Assembly: GCF_003946025.1 (NCBI RefSeq)
Contig: NZ_RHNR01000034.1
Location: 1 to 34,103, forward strand
DNA: 34,103 bases
Source: Lacticaseibacillus songhuajiangensis
Lineage (GTDB): Bacteria > Bacillota > Bacilli > Lactobacillales > Lactobacillaceae
Reading direction: 5' to 3'
Position 1 is the first letter of the stretch, and every line of letters begins with the position of its first letter. This document shows, piece by piece, positions 30,199 through 34,103 of this stretch. The translations under genes were made by a program, and so were the position numbers. The notes below the pieces were generated by a model. The model made no database searches, was not told the DNA's origin, and saw only the letters and a program-made list of their open reading frames with translations.

Positions 30199-30709
30199 CG
30201 CTGCTGCCCTCCTTTGCCTGGTTCAACGCATCCTGAAGTGATCCGGTGAAGCCTTTGTAAGTTTCACTTGCCCCAGAAACGAGCTGAATGTCTGCGCCCT
30301 GCGCGCTAATGGCCTCTTTTTTGTATACCGGCAGCGCCTGACTATTCACTTTCTGGTCGTGACCGTTATCATTTGGGTACTCCAGCACGTTCACCTTGGT
30401 CAACTTGCCACCACTGACCACGGCCTGCACCTGCACATCACCCCATTGGGTGCTGGTTGCAGCGCCGGTATAACTGCCATCCTTGAGGCTACTGGAACTA
30501 CTCGACGCCGAGTTAGAACTGCTCGAGCTACTCGAACTGCTAGTACTACTCGTCGCACCAGTACTATCCGCACTGGCCGTCTGCTGAGTACCAGAAGTCG
30601 TACTCGTTTCCGTCTGTGCGTTTTTGTTTTTGAAAAATAACCAAAATCCATCTAAAATAATTGCAATCAAAACTATCAATGAGACAATAAAACCAGTGAC
30701 TTTTTTCAT
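30179..30709 (-). CDS. Membrane-anchored FMN-binding domain protein
   Basis: A 176-residue extracytosolic redox protein. Residues 5-26 are a signal anchor helix. Residues 33-74 are a Ser/Thr-rich flexible linker (long Ser runs), and 76-165 are the FMN-binding domain. The flavinylation motif is SGASET, with T150 the expected FMN attachment site. Such proteins carry electrons outside the membrane, as PplA does in Listeria extracellular electron transfer. The start at 30709 follows AGGAGGTGGACAAT; a GTG three codons upstream overlaps that site. First gene of the operon. Confidence 0.9.
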   Translation of the reverse strand: MKKVTGFIVSLIVLIAIILDGFWLFFKNKNAQTETSTTSGTQQTASADSTGATSSTSSSSSSSSSNSASSSSSSLKDGSYTGAATSTQWGDVQVQAVVSGGKLTKVNVLEYPNDNGHDQKVNSQALPVYKKEAISAQGADIQLVSGASETYKGFTGSLQDALNQAKEGSSDATTTN

Positions 30710-31012
30710 ATTGTCCACCTCCTATGATGTTGGCAATAGCATGTCAAAAACATATGTTTAATTTTGGCGATACTTGTGAATTAAATATGCTGAATTAGTT
30801 AATAAACGTTAACGTGGTATATCGGATTAACACCGTCGCCATAGTATCCAGCTTCATTTTATATTTGGCAATAAAAATCACAAAACAAGCCATTCGCATT
30901 AGTAATTCTTTACATTTTGGCACAATTACAAGCAGCCCCACTTTGCCGCGATTCAAAATTGGCGTCCTGAGTTGATGCACCGTGCACCGATTGGACAAGA
31001 AAGTGTGTGTTT
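30710..31012. other. Intergenic stretch between divergent genes
   Basis: It is AT-rich next to the FMN-protein gene. It contains TTGACA at about 30743-30748 on the minus strand without a matching -10, and a GGTGCACGGTGCAT-type palindrome near 30974-30987 before the winged-helix gene. No gene is seen. Confidence 0.4.
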
Positions 31013-32060
31013 ATGATAACGATGACGTGCGCCGAATTATTCCGCACCCGGCTGCATCACCAAGGATTATTAACACCAACCGCACAGCTTACCGCTACTC
31101 TAAGCACGACCGTTGGTTTGCAGGCGCAGCAACTGCGGCAAGCCGAAAGCAGCATCGCCTTGCGCAGCCATGGCCTCCACTACTCCAATTTGCAAGCAAC
31201 CTATGTGAGTGGCGCAATTGTCCGCAGTTGGGCACAGCGTTGGACTTATCAACTGTTCACCCACAGCGACTGGGCGCTAGCTATCGCCGCGCGCCGTGAT
31301 GAACGGCTTCCTAATGCTTACTTTCTCAAGGAAAAAGGCCGCGTTCTAGCGCTGGCGAAAGTACTCACGGACGAATTACACCAGCACGCCAGTCTGAGTC
31401 GAGACGCGGTCGCGACCTTGCGTGCAGACAGCAGTGCCACGCCCGTCAGCAACAATCTGCGCTACGCCATTTTGCAAGTCGTTGCGGCACCACGGGCACT
31501 TTGCCTTCAACCCACTGACCGACAATCCGCAGCGTATGGCTGTGCCCGCCATGGCGACTACCGAGGCAATGCAAACACTAATGCGCCGTTTTGTCCGCGG
31601 CTTCGGGCCGGTTCAGCTCAAAGATTTCTGCAAGTGGGCTGGCATTAGCGTCACGCATGCCCGGTCCACTTGGGCAGCCTGCGTCCCAGATTGGCAACCC
31701 GTCAACTACGCTGATGAAACTTTATACGTTGCGGAAACAACGCCCATTCCCGCCGATGTACTGGCGCAACGCGTTATTTTGATTAGCGGCTTTGACGCTA
31801 CGCTCACCGCATACGCGGACAAGAACTGGCTTGCCACTACACCAGACAAACTGTGGACACGCAATGGTATTCTCAACCCTTACGTCATTATTGATGGCCA
31901 GATTAGCGGCACTTGGTCGGCGCAACATAGCGCCAAACAAATCGACTTCCATTTCAAAATGTGGACCCCCGTAGATACACGCATGCGGACACAGATAGTG
32001 GCGGAGTGCGCGCGGGTTGCAGAATTTTACGAGAAGAATGTTGGTGTGCTTGACGCTTGA
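31013..32060 (+). pseudogene. Frameshifted winged-helix DNA-binding protein (HTH_42/YcaQ-like)
   Basis: The intact protein would be about 350 residues. The first half reads from 31013 and shows GLQAQQLRQAESSIALRSHG and IVRSWAQRWTYQLFTHSDW, family motifs. At about 31480-31500 the reading moves to another frame, which continues with HHGHFAFNPLTDNPQ, GFGPVQLKDFCKWAGI, LISGFDATLTAYADKNWL and NGILNPYVIIDGQISGTWS to the stop at 32060. A net +1 base (for example one extra C in CACCACGGG) explains it. Members are winged-helix proteins linked to DNA glycosylases acting on alkylated or cross-linked DNA. It may be a real pseudogene or a sequencing error. Confidence 0.8.
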
Positions 32061-32091
32061 TTTACGAAATAATTATATTTCACAAATATAA

Positions 32092-32132
32092 AAACACGAT
32101 TTATCCCTTAATACATGGAATAAACCGTGTTT
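32092..32132. terminator. Bidirectional terminator
   Basis: AAACACGATTTAT (32092-32104) and ATAAACCGTGTTT (32120-32132) pair with one wobble or mismatch, followed on the minus strand by TTTATATTT. It separates the winged-helix gene from the PTS gene. Confidence 0.75.
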
Positions 32133-32142
32133 CATTAACTAT

Positions 32143-33996
32143 TTAAACTGCCGCGACAGTTGCAACACTCTTAACCGAAAGTTCTAGTGCTGCGTCACCT
32201 ACTTTTACGTTACCATACGAAGTTGGCAGTGCAGCTTCATAATCATTTGTGTTGGTTAAAATCATCATTACGGTTGTATCATAACCCGCTTGTTTAATGG
32301 CCTCTTGATCAAATTCAACTAGCAGGTCACCGGCATGAACCTTCATTCCTTGTTTAATGTGGGTTGTAAAATGTTCACCATTTAACTCGACCGTATTAAT
32401 TCCAATATGAATAAGCAGTTCTGCACCGTCATCAGTAGCAATACCAATAGCGTGTCCAGTCGGATATGCCACACGAATAATACCGTCAGTTGGTGCGTAC
32501 ACCCTGCCATCGCTACTATTGAAAGCGACCCCTTCGCCGAGTGCCAACGTTGAAAAAGTTTCGTCTTTAACGCTAGTCAGTTCAAAACTAGTACCGTTTA
32601 CAGGAGCCGCGATGACTTCAGAATTCTGAACAACAACCTGTTCAGGTACCTCCACTGGCTGTGCTTCATCCGAATACCCGAACAAGTATGTGAGTGACGC
32701 ACTACCCACAAACGCAATCGCGCAGGCTATTAAGAACGCCACGAAACCTTTCCCAATAAACACAGGTAGACTGAGAATACCAACTGGTATTGCGGCCATT
32801 GCACCACTACCAGCGAATCCTGCGATACCACCAGCAATACCCCCCATCACACAAGCGATATAAAATGGTTTCTTGTATTTCAGATTAACACCATAAATTG
32901 CAGGTTCGGTAATACTGAATAACCCAGTAATAGCAGCAGATAGCGCGACTTGACGCACTTTGCGCTGTTTGGTTTTTAGAAATACCCCAAACGCAGCACC
33001 CGTTTGGGCAAAATTAGCCGGTCCAGTAACACCCACAATTGTGTCGCGTCCAAATTGAGTAATGTTTTGCGTAATTACTGGAACAAGTCCCCAATGAACA
33101 CCAAAAACAATCAGAATTTCCCAAGCAAATCCAAAAACAACACCAGTTAGAATTGGACTTAATCCATAAATTGCCATGTATCCTTTTGCAACTAAGCTAC
33201 CAACTGTCGACATCACCGGGCCGATAATCCAAAAGGCAATTGGAACTGTGACTGCAATATCAATTACAGGAGTTAAAATATTGCGTACATTCGCATTAAT
33301 ATGCTTGCATAGATGATCCACCTTAGACATTAGGTACACCGCAAAAATAATTGGTAATACTGATGACGTATATGTTGCACTTATTACTGGAATCCCCAAG
33401 AAATCGAGATTACCTTTACTGAAAGCCGCGATAATTGTTGGATACAGCATCGCACCCGCAACAACAATTCCTAGATACTCACTCGTTTTAAATTTCTTGG
33501 CAGAGGACATTGCGAGCAAAAACGGAAGAAAGTAGAAGGTCGCATCGGCCATAGCATACCAGATAACATACGTACCTGATTTTTCGCTTAACCCAAAAGT
33601 TGTTGCGAGCATCAACAGACCTTTTAGCATCCCAGCCCCGATAAGTGCAGGCAAAACGGGGGTGAAGATTCCGGAAATTAAATCAATTGCACGATTCAAA
33701 ATATTCCCTTGTGGCGTCTCTTCTTCGTCCGTACTTAACGTTAAACCTAGCTTAGGCATAATTTCATCGTAAACGTCACCAACCTCATTACCAATAACAA
33801 CTTGGTATTGGCCTCCGCTTTTAACGACCTGCACCACTGCATCCATTTGATTGAGATCGTCTTCATCGGCAACTGATTCGTCCTTCAACTTAAATCGCAG
33901 TCTGGTGGCACAATGGACCAAACTATTAACATTATCTTTGCCCCCAACATCCTTAAGAATGCGGGCACCAATTCGACCGTAATCCTTCTTTGCCAT
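32143..33996 (-). CDS. PTS beta-glucoside transporter, EIIBCA
   Basis: A 617-residue sugar phosphotransferase permease. The IIB domain (1-80) has the phosphocysteine C29 in LVHCATRLRF. The IIC domain (about 100-455) has ten or so hydrophobic segments. The IIA domain (about 485-617) has the phospho-His near H530 in LLIHIGINTVEL and the motif HVGDLLVEFD as HAGDLLVEFD. The order B-C-A and the IIB sequence match beta-glucoside permeases (BglP-like), though sucrose and trehalose types are close. It imports and phosphorylates a sugar at the membrane. The start at 33996 follows AAGGAGACT. No phospho-glucosidase or BglG-type antiterminator is in the window; such genes probably lie to the right. Confidence 0.9.
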   Translation of the reverse strand: MAKKDYGRIGARILKDVGGKDNVNSLVHCATRLRFKLKDESVADEDDLNQMDAVVQVVKSGGQYQVVIGNEVGDVYDEIMPKLGLTLSTDEEETPQGNILNRAIDLISGIFTPVLPALIGAGMLKGLLMLATTFGLSEKSGTYVIWYAMADATFYFLPFLLAMSSAKKFKTSEYLGIVVAGAMLYPTIIAAFSKGNLDFLGIPVISATYTSSVLPIIFAVYLMSKVDHLCKHINANVRNILTPVIDIAVTVPIAFWIIGPVMSTVGSLVAKGYMAIYGLSPILTGVVFGFAWEILIVFGVHWGLVPVITQNITQFGRDTIVGVTGPANFAQTGAAFGVFLKTKQRKVRQVALSAAITGLFSITEPAIYGVNLKYKKPFYIACVMGGIAGGIAGFAGSGAMAAIPVGILSLPVFIGKGFVAFLIACAIAFVGSASLTYLFGYSDEAQPVEVPEQVVVQNSEVIAAPVNGTSFELTSVKDETFSTLALGEGVAFNSSDGRVYAPTDGIIRVAYPTGHAIGIATDDGAELLIHIGINTVELNGEHFTTHIKQGMKVHAGDLLVEFDQEAIKQAGYDTTVMMILTNTNDYEAALPTSYGNVKVGDAALELSVKSVATVAAV

Positions 33997-34076
33997 AATG
34001 AGTCTCCTTTTTAAGCGGAATAATTGCCCTGGTTTAAAATCGAAGTGCAACACCTGATAAAGCAGACCAATTTGCA

Positions 34077-34097
34077 CAAAAAGGTCATGAAGACCTA
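34077..34097 (-). terminator. Small terminator above the PTS gene
   Basis: AGGTC and GACCT pair around a five-nt loop, followed on the minus strand by TTTTTG. It may end an upstream gene or be an attenuator; a full antiterminator (RAT) site is not visible before the window edge. Confidence 0.5.
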
Positions 34098-34103
34098 TTC
34101 TTG

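Overview
The window looks like chromosome of a moderately GC-rich member of the Lactobacillaceae, a fermentative low-GC-branch Gram-positive. The evidence is AGGAGG-type ribosome binding sites at nearly every start, a D-hydroxyisocaproate/D-lactate dehydrogenase with the lactobacillus-type C terminus, a lipoprotein OppA, OpuA-type glycine betaine uptake, a beta-glucoside PTS permease, thioredoxin-linked ArsC, and a T-box leader. No phage, transposase, CRISPR, rRNA or tRNA gene was seen. The assignment is by protein character only; I cannot name the species.

Layout, left to right. 1-190 is a partial copy of a structured repeat that recurs at 25916-26760. 247-4409 holds a D-2-hydroxyacid dehydrogenase, an O6-alkylguanine-DNA alkyltransferase, a D-Ala-D-X ligase with a Phe at the depsipeptide-specificity position, and an arsR-DJ-1-P-loop remnant operon. 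4548-8566 holds an Rrf2 regulator with a QorB-like reductase, an AI-2E family exporter, and a marR-hydrolase pair with a perfect operator. 8698-11638 is a three-gene glycine betaine ABC transporter. 12194-16885 is the most coherent little-characterised module: a 33-residue membrane peptide, two ABC ATPases, one permease, a histidine kinase and a LuxR-type response regulator. The peptide gene and the ABC operon carry near-identical promoters (16700-16766 and 16918-16984), probably the regulator's own targets, and an intrinsic terminator separates the ABC genes from the two-component genes.

17337-20379 holds a GNAT, arsC and a TetR-GNAT fusion in one operon, divergent from an NAD(P)-binding protein across an 11+11 bp operator; a parS-like site sits between arsC and the GNAT. 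20529-21719 is a CynX-type MFS exporter. 21947-25533 is an S9 peptidase and an oligopeptide-binding lipoprotein behind a T-box whose specifier reads AUG, so peptide capture and hydrolysis appear to be controlled by uncharged tRNA-Met. 25916-26760 is an 845-nt region that folds into nested long helices and shares 190 nt with the left edge, with compensatory base changes: a candidate large structured RNA or structured mobile repeat.

26768-32060 contains a membrane GGDEF protein, a three-gene extracytosolic flavin electron-transfer operon (FMN-binding protein, ApbE, ferric-reductase-like flavoprotein) and a frameshifted winged-helix protein. The right end is a beta-glucoside-type PTS EIIBCA, cut off from whatever regulates it by the window edge.
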